From positions 1 to 5,697 of the forward strand of contig JAISTL010000323.1 in NCBI GenBank assembly GCA_031272615.1: DNA of 5,697 bases. Reading direction: 5' to 3'. The notes below the pieces were generated by a model. That model worked only from the letters and a program-made list of their open reading frames with translations, ran no database searches and was not told the DNA's origin. Every line of letters starts with the position of its first letter. Within the stretch, counting starts at the first letter, position 1. Position numbers and translations under genes: made by a program. This DNA comes from Methylobacteriaceae bacterium. Lineage in GTDB: Bacteria; Pseudomonadota; Alphaproteobacteria; Rhizobiales; Beijerinckiaceae. Shown piece by piece: positions 1 to 5,660 of the stretch.

Positions 1-1
1 G

Positions 2-1471
2 GGCACGTCGCGAATCACCAAACTGGGCGGACGCTCCTTCCAGCCGGAGGAGTTGTCGGCGCTGGTGCTGAAATCCCTGAAGGCCGATGCCGAGGCCTTT
101 GCCGGCGAGGATGTGCGCGATGTGGTGATTTCCGTCCCGGCCTATTTCAACGAGCCGCAGCGCCGCGCCACCCAGAACGCCGGGCGGCTGGCCGGGCTCA
201 ACGTGCTGCGCATCGTCAACGAACCGACGGCCGCGGCGCTGGCCTACGGCTTCGGCAGCGCCGACGAAGGCAAATATGTCATCTTTGACCTGGGCGGCGG
301 CACCTTCGACGTGTCGATTCTCGATAAATACGAAGGTGTGATGGAAGTGCGCGCCACCGCCGGCGACACGACTCTCGGCGGCAACAATTTCACCGAGGCG
401 GTGATGGCGCTGATGGCCGGCCGCCACCAGCTTTATGTGCCCGAACTGAAGCCGGTGGAACGGGCGGTTCTGCTGCGTGAGGCCGAGCGGGTCAAAACCG
501 CGCTGACGAAAGCGGATGAGCAGGAATTCGTGGTGGAACTGGCGTCGGGAACCCGCAAGGGCGTCATCAGCCGCCGGGAGTTTCAGGAAGCCTGCACCGA
601 CCTGCTGCGCCGGCTGCGCGCCCCGCTGGAGCGTGCCGTCCACGATGCCAGGATGACGCCGGAGTCTTTCGACGCGGTGATTCTGGCCGGCGGCGCCACC
701 CGTATGCCGATGGTGCGCTCGCTGGTGGCGCAGCTGTTCCGGCGCCTGCCGCTGGTGCACATCGACCCCGACACCGTCGTCGCTTTGGGCGCGGCGGTGC
801 AGGCGGGCCTCTGCGAGCGCAACGCCGCCCTGGAGGATGTGGTGATGACCGACGTCTGCCCGCACTCCCTCGGCACGGCGTTTCTCGATGAAGGAACCGG
901 CTCTGATTATGTTCACACCGTCATTCCGCGCAACGCGGTTGTGCCCGTTTCCCGCTCGGCCTTCGGCTCGACGGTGCAGAACAACCAGACGGACATCCGC
1001 ATCCGGGTGTTTCAGGGAGAGTTCCTGCGCCCGGAAGACGACATTCATATCGGCGATGTCTCCATCCGCGTGCCGCCGCGCCCCAAGGGGCAGGAAGTGG
1101 TGGAAATCCGTTACACCTATGACGTCAGCGGCGCGCTGGAGGTGGAGGTGCGCTCCAGGTCCACCGGCAAAATGGAGCGCGCCGTGTTTCTCAACCGCCA
1201 GGGCCTGAGTGAGGACGAGTTGAAGAAACGCTTTGACAGCCTCGCGGACCTCAAGCTGCACCCGCGGGAGCGCCTCAACGTGAAAAACGTCATGACCCGG
1301 GCGGAACGCCTCTATTCCGAGCACACCGGCCATGCCCGGGAGCAGGTGCTGGCGCTGTTGAGCCAATTCACCGCTGCCGTCAACAGCCAGGAATTGAGTC
1401 CGAAAGAACTCGACAGAAAGTGCGCCGAGTTTCACGGGATGCTTGACGACTTTGAAATCAAAGTCTTCTGA
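2..1471 (+). CDS. hscC: HscC-type Hsp70 chaperone, 5' end outside the window
   Basis: This is an ATP-dependent Hsp70 chaperone of the HscC subgroup, expected in the cytoplasm. The frame is open from the window's first bases (GTSRITKLGGRSF then PEELSALVLKSLK), so the ATG/TTG-like codons further in are internal. By recalled alignment to E. coli HscC, about 76 N-terminal residues (phosphate-1 motif and catalytic lysine) lie upstream. 489 residues are visible, giving roughly 565 in all against 556 in E. coli. Visible motifs are VISVPAYF, NEPTAAALAYG (catalytic Glu), FDLGGGTFDVS near nt 284-316, ERVKTALT (adenosine contacts), AGGATRMPMV near nt 686-715 and ALGAAVQAG. The interdomain segment VMTDVCPHSLG matches HscC (ILTDICPYSLG) rather than DnaK's leucine-rich linker. 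A short substrate-binding domain and small helical tail follow. The LGGED motif reads LGGNN (nt 383-388). The J-protein gene begins 40 bp after the stop. Family call is firm; the HscC subgroup is inferred from the linker, length and neighbour. Confidence 0.93.
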   Translation, partial: GTSRITKLGGRSFQPEELSALVLKSLKADAEAFAGEDVRDVVISVPAYFNEPQRRATQNAGRLAGLNVLRIVNEPTAAALAYGFGSADEGKYVIFDLGGGTFDVSILDKYEGVMEVRATAGDTTLGGNNFTEAVMALMAGRHQLYVPELKPVERAVLLREAERVKTALTKADEQEFVVELASGTRKGVISRREFQEACTDLLRRLRAPLERAVHDARMTPESFDAVILAGGATRMPMVRSLVAQLFRRLPLVHIDPDTVVALGAAVQAGLCERNAALEDVVMTDVCPHSLGTAFLDEGTGSDYVHTVIPRNAVVPVSRSAFGSTVQNNQTDIRIRVFQGEFLRPEDDIHIGDVSIRVPPRPKGQEVVEIRYTYDVSGALEVEVRSRSTGKMERAVFLNRQGLSEDELKKRFDSLADLKLHPRERLNVKNVMTRAERLYSEHTGHAREQVLALLSQFTAAVNSQELSPKELDRKCAEFHGMLDDFEIKVF

Positions 1472-1499
1472 CGCCATCCCCGCAGAAACACCAACAGAT

Positions 1500-1505
1500 G
1501 AAGGG
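1500..1505 (+). promoter_or_regulatory. Ribosome binding site of the J-domain gene
   Basis: GAAGGG lies 6 nt before ATG 1512. It lies in the 40-bp gap after the hscC stop, and supports 1512 over the in-frame TTG at 1443, which has no comparable purine stretch. The short gap and absence of a hairpin in it suggest co-transcription with hscC. Confidence 0.6.
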
Positions 1506-1511
1506 CCGCCC

Positions 1512-2945
1512 ATGCATAATCCCTGGGACATTCTGGAACTCGAACCCGGCGCGTCGGAAGGCGATATCCGCAAGGCCTACGCGCGCAAGCTGAAGACCAT
1601 CCGCCCGGATGAGAAACCGCAGGAATTCCAGCAACTGCGGGAAGCGCGGGATTTGGCGCTCACCCTCGCCGCGGCCGCAGCGACGGGCGAAACCGCCGGG
1701 AGCGGGCCCGGCTACACCGTAAAGATGACGTTCGTTCCCGGAAACGCTTATTCGCCCGGCACTGCGCAGTTCCTTCGCGCCAAGACCGGAAACCGCCCCG
1801 GTCCCGGGCAAAACCGGGAGCCGCCGGACAAGGCGGAAAACACACCCGATGGGCAACCGCCGGCGCAGCCGGAGCCCGCAGCGCTCCCGCAAACCGGCGT
1901 GGAATTGCCCGATGAAACACCGGCGGGCGCTGAAGAATTCACTTTGCGCGATTTGGAAAACCTGTTGCAACGCCGCCCGTCGGCGAAGCCTGCCGATGCC
2001 GGAACCTGGAGTGACATCCTCAAAGGGATTGAACGTTTGGCTTTGCGTGATCGGAGTGCTGCTGAACCACCGGTGATCGCGGCTCTCCATCGGGCAATCA
2101 CCGACACCGGCATCGACACCCTCAAGGAGGCTTTGCTGCGGCGCGCCGCCCCGCAGGGGCTCTCGTGGAGCGATCAGCAGAGGTTCACCGAACTCCGCCG
2201 GGCGGCAAGCGCCCGATACCGGCCGTTTTTCAATACAATGCTGGCGCTGGATAAAGAATTCGGCTGGGAGCTGTCCGACAGGCAGTTCCACCTCGTGAAC
2301 GGTGACCGCAACTCCCGCGCTCTGCTTGTCCAGCTGTTTCAAACACTGCGTTCGGCGGAAGCCTCAACCTCCGGCGAGCTCCTGGTCGATGAACTGCCGC
2401 AAACGGTGGTGGACCCCAAACCGGCCGCCGCCGGGGGCGGGGCGACCACCATCGATATGGTTATCATCAACATGATCTGGATTTGCGCGGTGTTCGCCTG
2501 GCCTGTTCTCGGGGTTGTTGTCTTGGCCGTGTATGCCACCAAATTAATCGGGGATATGAGGTCGGTCCGCCGCGACGTCTGGATCGCCCACCGCAGACAG
2601 GTTCTTGTCCGGTCCGTCGTCGTCGTTGCCGTCGTTGTGTTGGCCGCCGTTTCAGGTCAGCAGCGCGGGTTCGTTGCAAATAACCAGCGCCGCCCGTCTG
2701 TCGCGGCCGCGCCGCGGGGGACCGGCACATATAAATCCGTGAAGCCGTATAATCTCTACCCGGCCAGGCCGGACACTCCCCCCCCTCCGTGGAACGCGCC
2801 CGGGGAATGGAAGCGGAATGAGCCGCCGACCGGGCCGAATGGATTGCCCTTCGACGATCCCCACCCGTTTTTGGAACGCTTCGGCGAGCCTGCACCGGAT
2901 GACAACCCGTTCATCCGGGTGCATCCGATTCCCGATGCGCCGTAA
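1512..2945 (+). CDS. Membrane-anchored J-domain protein, probable HscC co-chaperone
   Basis: A 477-residue protein starts at ATG 1512, preceded by GAAGGG (1500-1505) at a 6-nt gap. The frame also opens earlier at a TTG at 1443 inside hscC, but the J-domain begins exactly at the ATG. Residues 1-50 form a short J-domain: PWDILELEPGAS, then IRKAYARKLK, then R31-P32-D33 in place of HPD, then EFQQLREAR. This DjlC-like form, with arginine for histidine, occurs in J-proteins encoded beside HscC. Residues about 55-155 are a low-complexity Pro/Gly-rich linker. Residues about 160-290 look helical (TWSDILKGIERL, FGWELSD). Two hydrophobic segments at about 316-342 and 364-381 flank a basic loop (RSVRRDVW, HRRQ). 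Residues 383-477 are proline-rich. J-proteins stimulate Hsp70 ATP hydrolysis; partnership with the upstream HscC is inferred from linkage and domain type. The role of the middle and C-terminal parts is unknown. Confidence 0.88.
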   Translation: MHNPWDILELEPGASEGDIRKAYARKLKTIRPDEKPQEFQQLREARDLALTLAAAAATGETAGSGPGYTVKMTFVPGNAYSPGTAQFLRAKTGNRPGPGQNREPPDKAENTPDGQPPAQPEPAALPQTGVELPDETPAGAEEFTLRDLENLLQRRPSAKPADAGTWSDILKGIERLALRDRSAAEPPVIAALHRAITDTGIDTLKEALLRRAAPQGLSWSDQQRFTELRRAASARYRPFFNTMLALDKEFGWELSDRQFHLVNGDRNSRALLVQLFQTLRSAEASTSGELLVDELPQTVVDPKPAAAGGGATTIDMVIINMIWICAVFAWPVLGVVVLAVYATKLIGDMRSVRRDVWIAHRRQVLVRSVVVVAVVVLAAVSGQQRGFVANNQRRPSVAAAPRGTGTYKSVKPYNLYPARPDTPPPPWNAPGEWKRNEPPTGPNGLPFDDPHPFLERFGEPAPDDNPFIRVHPIPDAP

Positions 2946-3284
2946 GCGATTGAAATGTGGCCCTCCCGCGCCCGCGGCGCCCGGGTGAACGGGAAACCCG
3001 CGGAGATCCGATGATTCGCGCTGAGTCGGGGGACGCGCACCCGGAATTACGGAGAATTTCATTACGTTTCGTTAATGATTAGGAACGGGTGGTTTTTCTC
3101 AACAAGTGTCGGAAAAATAAGAAACGATTAGGTTAACGGCGGATTCGCCAAGCTTGCGGATGTGAAAGAATGGGGCGCTGAAAACCGCAGGAAAGGCCGA
3201 AACGACCTCTGCCGGTCGAGGTATCGGCGGCTTCATCAAATTGATAGAAAATTGTAATGTTTTCAAAACGCCAATTCGATTTGG

Positions 3285-3299
3285 TTAACAATAACTTAA
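3285..3299. promoter_or_regulatory. Candidate CtrA binding box (TTAA-N7-TTAA)
   Basis: The sequence is TTAA, seven bases (CAATAAC), TTAA, a perfect match to the full CtrA recognition motif of alphaproteobacteria. The dyad extends to GTTAA-N7-TTAAC. It lies about 200 bp before the DUF2569 start. TTAA tetramers are common in AT-rich DNA, so a chance match is possible. If real, it would place the gene under cell-cycle or motility-type control. Whether this organism has CtrA cannot be seen here. Confidence 0.4.
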
Positions 3300-3372
3300 C
3301 TCGAAATTGCCGCAATTGACCGGCGAACATGAACTCGGAATCGCTTTCGGAAAGAAAGATAAACGTTTGTTC

Positions 3373-3397
3373 AGAAATCATTCAGTTCGGGATTTCT
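3373..3397. repeat. 7-bp inverted repeat, possible operator or weak hairpin
   Basis: AGAAATC at 3373-3379 and GATTTCT at 3391-3397 are perfect reverse complements separated by 11 bp, about 100 bp before the DUF2569 start. The pattern fits a dimeric regulator site spaced near two helical turns, or a hairpin followed by a short T-run (CTTTTAG). Function is not known. Confidence 0.35.
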
Positions 3398-3451
3398 ACT
3401 TTTAGGCATTCAAGCCCGGACGACGGGAGAAACCGGGGAAAAGAAGAACGT

Positions 3452-3484
3452 AAACTGTGTGCCGAAACTGTGTGCCTATGTGCC
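3452..3484 (+). repeat. 13-bp-period tandem repeat in the leader of the DUF2569 gene
   Basis: AAACTGTGTGCC occurs at 3452-3463 and again at 3465-3476, identical over 12 bases with one base between. A shortened third unit, TATGTGCC, follows at 3477-3484. The array ends 2 bp before the GGAGG ribosome binding site. The period is not a multiple of three, which argues that it is untranslated leader. Confidence 0.75.
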
Positions 3485-3486
3485 AT

Positions 3487-3491
3487 GGAGG
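3487..3491 (+). promoter_or_regulatory. Strong ribosome binding site deciding the DUF2569 start
   Basis: GGAGG lies 6 nt before ATG 3498, a near-ideal Shine-Dalgarno. It selects ATG 3498 over an in-frame GTG at 3459, which lies inside the tandem repeat and has no good ribosome binding site. Confidence 0.85.
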
Positions 3492-3497
3492 TCTAAA

Positions 3498-3995
3498 ATG
3501 GTTCGTCAGAACTTCGAATCCCTTAGGAGAAATCAGGGGCCGCACGGCCTGGGCGGCTGGCTGCTGCTCATCGTTGTTGCGATTCTGCTGGTCAGTATGC
3601 TGCAATTCTATTTCGCGATTTCCTTTTATCCGACCATGCTCAGCTGGATTCCGCAGGGTTCCGGTCCGTTCGCCGCGGGAACCATCATCCGCATTCTGTC
3701 CGACATCGCTCTCATCGGCATGGCGGGCGCGGCGCTCTGGCTCGGCAGGAACCGTGCCACCGTGTTCCCGGATTTGTGCGTGATGTGGTCCGGTCTTCTG
3801 TTCATCACCAGTCTTGCCGCCGACACCTGTTTCGCCTTTGACGAAGTGATCATTCCTCACACGACCTATCCGTCGTTCATGGCCACCAAGATCGCCGCGC
3901 TGCTGGTGGCGATGATCGTGCCGTATATGTTCACCTCGGTGCGGGTGCGCAACACCTTCTTCGCCGGCATCGGCGGCCGGAGAGCTTATCCGTGA
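3498..3995 (+). CDS. DUF2569-type four-helix membrane protein
   Basis: A 165-residue protein of unknown function, probably in the inner membrane. After a short polar N-terminus come GLGGWLLL (17-24) and hydrophobic segments at about 19-43, 61-83, 92-109 and 128-146. The end of the last helix carries YMFTSVRVRNTF (143-154). The GGWL start, four helices and the Y...S.RV..TF signature fit DUF2569 (YdgK-like) proteins, whose molecular role is not established. Basic residues at both ends (MVRQNFESLRR and GGRRAYP) suggest cytoplasmic termini by the positive-inside rule. It stands alone: a long AT-rich regulatory region lies upstream and the downstream neighbour converges on it. The long leader with a tandem repeat and strong Shine-Dalgarno suggests separately controlled, efficient translation. 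The family assignment rests on remembered motifs, not on a search. Confidence 0.8.
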   Translation: MVRQNFESLRRNQGPHGLGGWLLLIVVAILLVSMLQFYFAISFYPTMLSWIPQGSGPFAAGTIIRILSDIALIGMAGAALWLGRNRATVFPDLCVMWSGLLFITSLAADTCFAFDEVIIPHTTYPSFMATKIAALLVAMIVPYMFTSVRVRNTFFAGIGGRRAYP

Positions 3996-4067
3996 CGCCG
4001 GCCGTTCCGGGCCTTCCCCGCGTTCAAGGCCCCGCGGCAGGCTGATTTTGTTCACACCGGTTCGCTT

Positions 4068-4103
4068 TCGGATGCGTCCGCCGTTTTAGCGGACGCTTTC
4101 CGA
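4068..4103. terminator. Hairpin between convergent genes, probable bidirectional terminator
   Basis: GCGTCCGC (4074-4081) and GCGGACGC (4089-4096) form a perfect 8-bp stem around a 7-nt loop (CGTTTTA). An outer TCGGA (4068-4072) pairs with TCCGA (4099-4103) across a 1x2 internal loop. It lies between the stops of the plus-strand DUF2569 gene and the minus-strand phosphodiesterase gene, 16 bp past the latter. No long T-run follows on either strand, so it is not a textbook intrinsic terminator, but stem strength and position favour that role. Confidence 0.6.
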
Positions 4104-4118
4104 TTCCCTGGGGTCCCG

Positions 4119-4943
4119 TCATGTCTCCCAGAAGGTCGGGCGGCTTGGTTCCAGATGCGGGCCGATACGCACGGCGGCAACCCGCACGGCGAGGCCGGTG
4201 GCGTCGTCGGTTTCCACCGCCAGGCCGGAGAGCGTGGCTTCGTTCATCGCCGGTTCAAACCGCAAGCCCGGAGTTTTCTGCAAGAAGCGGCGGATGGGTT
4301 CGTCCTTTTTCATGCCGAGAACAGATTCGTAATCTCCGCACATCCCGGCGTCGGACATATAGGCCGTGCCGCCGGAGAGAATGCGGTAATCGGCGGTCGG
4401 CACATGGGTGTGGGTGCCGATGACCAGCGAGGCGCGGCCGTCAAAATAGAACCCGGCGGCTTCCTTTTCGCTCGTCGCCTCACCGTGGAAATCGATGACG
4501 GCGGCGTCGCACACCCGCCCCAGCGGGCACTGCTCCAGTTCCCGGTCGACGGCAACGAAGGGGTCATCCAGCGCGTCCATGAACACCCGCCCCATGACAT
4601 TGACCACCAGCACGCGCTTGCCGGTGGGCGTGTCGACGAGGGCGGCGCCGCGCCCGGGAGTGCCCGCCGGCATATTGGCCGGGCGCACCAGGCTCTTCTG
4701 CCGCTCGATGAACACCAGGGCGTCGCGTTGATCGAAAGAATGGTTGCCGAGAGTCACGGCGTCGGCGCCGGCGGCGAGAAAGTCCTCAACGATGCCCTCC
4801 GTCACGCCGAAACCGGCGGCGGCGTTTTCCCCGTTGACGATGATGCAATCCAGCGCCCATTCCCGGCGCAGCACCGGCATATTGTCCAGCACGACCCTGC
4901 GCCCGGCCCGGCCGACCACGTCTCCGAGAAACACGATACGCAT
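4119..4943 (-). CDS. ymdB: YmdB/TIGR00282-family metallophosphoesterase
   Basis: A 274-residue cytoplasmic metal-dependent phosphodiesterase. In the studied Bacillus YmdB the activity is hydrolysis of 2',3'-cyclic nucleotides and cAMP, with effects on biofilm and motility decisions; the alphaproteobacterial role is less clear. Metal-site residues fall where the family has them: D8 (FLGDVVG), E39-N40 (NGENAA), N67-H68 (TLGNHSFDQ), H153 (DFHGEATSEK), H178 and H180 (GTHTHVPTAD). MGRVFMDALDDPF and SDAGMCGDY are family blocks. The frame stays open far upstream, but only as a shadow of the preceding gene: MRIVFLGD is the family's N-terminus, with AAGGA (4952-4956) 8 nt before it. Small variants are F70 where Trp is usual in GNHxWD and G154 where Ala is usual. 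The glutathione transferase ends 95 bp upstream on the same strand, suggesting one transcript. Family call is firm. Confidence 0.94.
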   Translation of the reverse strand: MRIVFLGDVVGRAGRRVVLDNMPVLRREWALDCIIVNGENAAAGFGVTEGIVEDFLAAGADAVTLGNHSFDQRDALVFIERQKSLVRPANMPAGTPGRGAALVDTPTGKRVLVVNVMGRVFMDALDDPFVAVDRELEQCPLGRVCDAAVIDFHGEATSEKEAAGFYFDGRASLVIGTHTHVPTADYRILSGGTAYMSDAGMCGDYESVLGMKKDEPIRRFLQKTPGLRFEPAMNEATLSGLAVETDDATGLAVRVAAVRIGPHLEPSRPTFWET

Positions 4944-4960
4944 GAACCGGTTCCTTCCCC

Positions 4961-4977
4961 GCCCCGTCGTCCGGGGC
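4961..4977 (-). promoter_or_regulatory. GC hairpin just upstream of the ymdB ribosome binding site
   Basis: GCCCCG (4961-4966) and CGGGGC (4972-4977) pair perfectly around a 5-nt loop, four bases upstream of the AAGGA site on the minus strand. A second smaller dyad, GCGGC-AGCGA-GCCGC, sits at 4996-5010. Neither is followed by a T-run, so they may be attenuating or processing structures between the two genes, or simply chance in GC-rich DNA. Confidence 0.3.
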
Positions 4978-5038
4978 TGTCCGCGCACCGGCGGGGCGGC
5001 AGCGAGCCGCTCCGTCGGTCGCGGTTCAAGCTGTAAGA

Positions 5039-5653
5039 CTAATGTCCGCCTTCTTCCGCCTCGGCTTCCTTCACCATCGGGCGCTCGCGGATGCGCTTCA
5101 GGTAGGCGACCACTTTCGGGAAGGCGCTGATATCGATTTTCAGCGGATAGGCGTAGCCGCCGACCACATAGGCGTAGCAATCGGCAACGGTGAGGGTTTC
5201 GCCCAGCAGGAAGGAGCGCCCGTCGGCAAGCTGCTTCTCGAACAGCGCATAACGCCCCTGCAGGCGCCCGGCGATTTCCTTGCGCGCCTCGGCGGAGAGG
5301 GCGGGGTTGAACATCGGGCCCATGGTCTTGTGGAACTCGGTGGAGAGGAACAGCAGCCATTCGCGCATGCGGCTGCGCTCCAGGGAACCCTGCGGCGGGG
5401 CAAGTTTCGCCTCGGGCTTGAGATCGGCCACATATTCGAGCACGGCGGCGGCCTCGGTGAGAATCTGGCCGTCGTCCAGCTCCAGAGCCGGCACATACCC
5501 TTTGGGGTTGATGGCCCAGAATGATTTTCCGGTTTCCGTCAAACGCTCGGCGGAATGCAGGTTGACCCGCTCGATGGCAAGTGGAATGCCCGCCTCTTTG
5601 CACGCGATATGAACGGAAAGGGAGCAGGCTCCGGGAGAATAGTAAAGTTTCAT
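5039..5653 (-). CDS. Beta-class glutathione S-transferase
   Basis: A complete 204-residue cytosolic glutathione transferase, which conjugates or reduces electrophiles and peroxides with glutathione. The thioredoxin-like N-domain starts MKLYYSPGACSLSVHI, with C10 at the beta-class catalytic position. KGYVPALELDDG supplies the cis-proline (P55), and TEAAAVLEY (from T66) is the glutathione gamma-glutamyl contact region, with E67 present and Ala where Gly or Ser is common next. The helical C-domain has H108 (EFHK), matching the active-site histidine of E. coli GstA, and the T155-V-A-D158 N-capping box, followed by FPKVVAYLKRIRERP. Length is normal (E. coli GstA is 201). AAGGA at 5661-5665 lies 7 nt before the ATG; stop is TAG. 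It precedes ymdB on the same strand; a functional link to it is not evident. The true substrate cannot be told. Confidence 0.93.
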   Translation of the reverse strand: MKLYYSPGACSLSVHIACKEAGIPLAIERVNLHSAERLTETGKSFWAINPKGYVPALELDDGQILTEAAAVLEYVADLKPEAKLAPPQGSLERSRMREWLLFLSTEFHKTMGPMFNPALSAEARKEIAGRLQGRYALFEKQLADGRSFLLGETLTVADCYAYVVGGYAYPLKIDISAFPKVVAYLKRIRERPMVKEAEAEEGGH

Positions 5654-5660
5654 TGGAGAA

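Larger units (their letters stand above)
2946..3497. other. AT-rich intergenic regulatory region, no convincing gene
   Basis: The first part is GC-rich and may end the upstream operon: GCGCC-CGC-GGCGC (2968-2980) and CGGGT-N9-ACCCG (2982-3000) are small dyads without a following T-run. From about 3050 the composition drops, reaching 27% GC at 3241-3300 against about 68% in a sampled stretch of hscC. This part holds palindromes at 3235-3245, 3259-3269 and 3305-3317, a two-tier hairpin at 3196-3228, a CtrA-like box at 3285-3299, and a 13-mer present twice with one mismatch (3125-3137, 3277-3289). Nearer the gene are an inverted repeat (3373-3397) and a short tandem repeat (3452-3484). Open frames here lack recognisable protein features. 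I read it as the promoter and operator region of the DUF2569 gene; no sigma-70 promoter with good spacing stands out. Confidence 0.6.

Noticed and set aside
1458..2342. Long minus-strand open frame (294 codons) opposite the J-protein gene
   Set aside because: The plus-strand protein has a clear J-domain and membrane segments. The minus frame shows no recognisable domain and is what GC-rich coding DNA commonly leaves antisense.
3316..3344. Sigma-70 promoter starting at TTGACC (3316-3321)
   Set aside because: At 17-bp spacing the -10 position reads AATCGC, too far from TATAAT to call.
3133..3381. Minus-strand 82-codon frame in the AT-rich intergenic region
   Set aside because: No ribosome binding site before the ATG, no recognisable motif, and it overlaps the palindrome cluster and CtrA-like box.
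3459..3497. GTG 3459 as an alternative DUF2569 start
   Set aside because: It would translate the 13-bp tandem repeat and has no good Shine-Dalgarno. ATG 3498 has GGAGG at ideal spacing.
2946..3497. Replication origin in the AT-rich region, given a CtrA-like box
   Set aside because: No DnaA box (TTATNCACA) is visible on either strand and no origin-linked gene is nearby.
3402..4055. Minus-strand 217-codon frame opposite the DUF2569 gene
   Set aside because: Composition is Arg/Gly/His-rich as in antisense frames. The plus strand has four hydrophobic helices, DUF2569 signatures and a strong ribosome binding site.
4155..5036. Plus-strand open frame of 293 codons opposite ymdB
   Set aside because: The minus strand encodes a full YmdB with all metal ligands. 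The plus reading is His/Gly-rich antisense without family features.
4944..5603. N-terminal extension of the YmdB frame into the upstream gene
   Set aside because: The extension is an Arg/Pro/Ala-rich out-of-frame reading of the glutathione transferase. The family N-terminus MRIVFLGD and a ribosome binding site fix the start at 4943.
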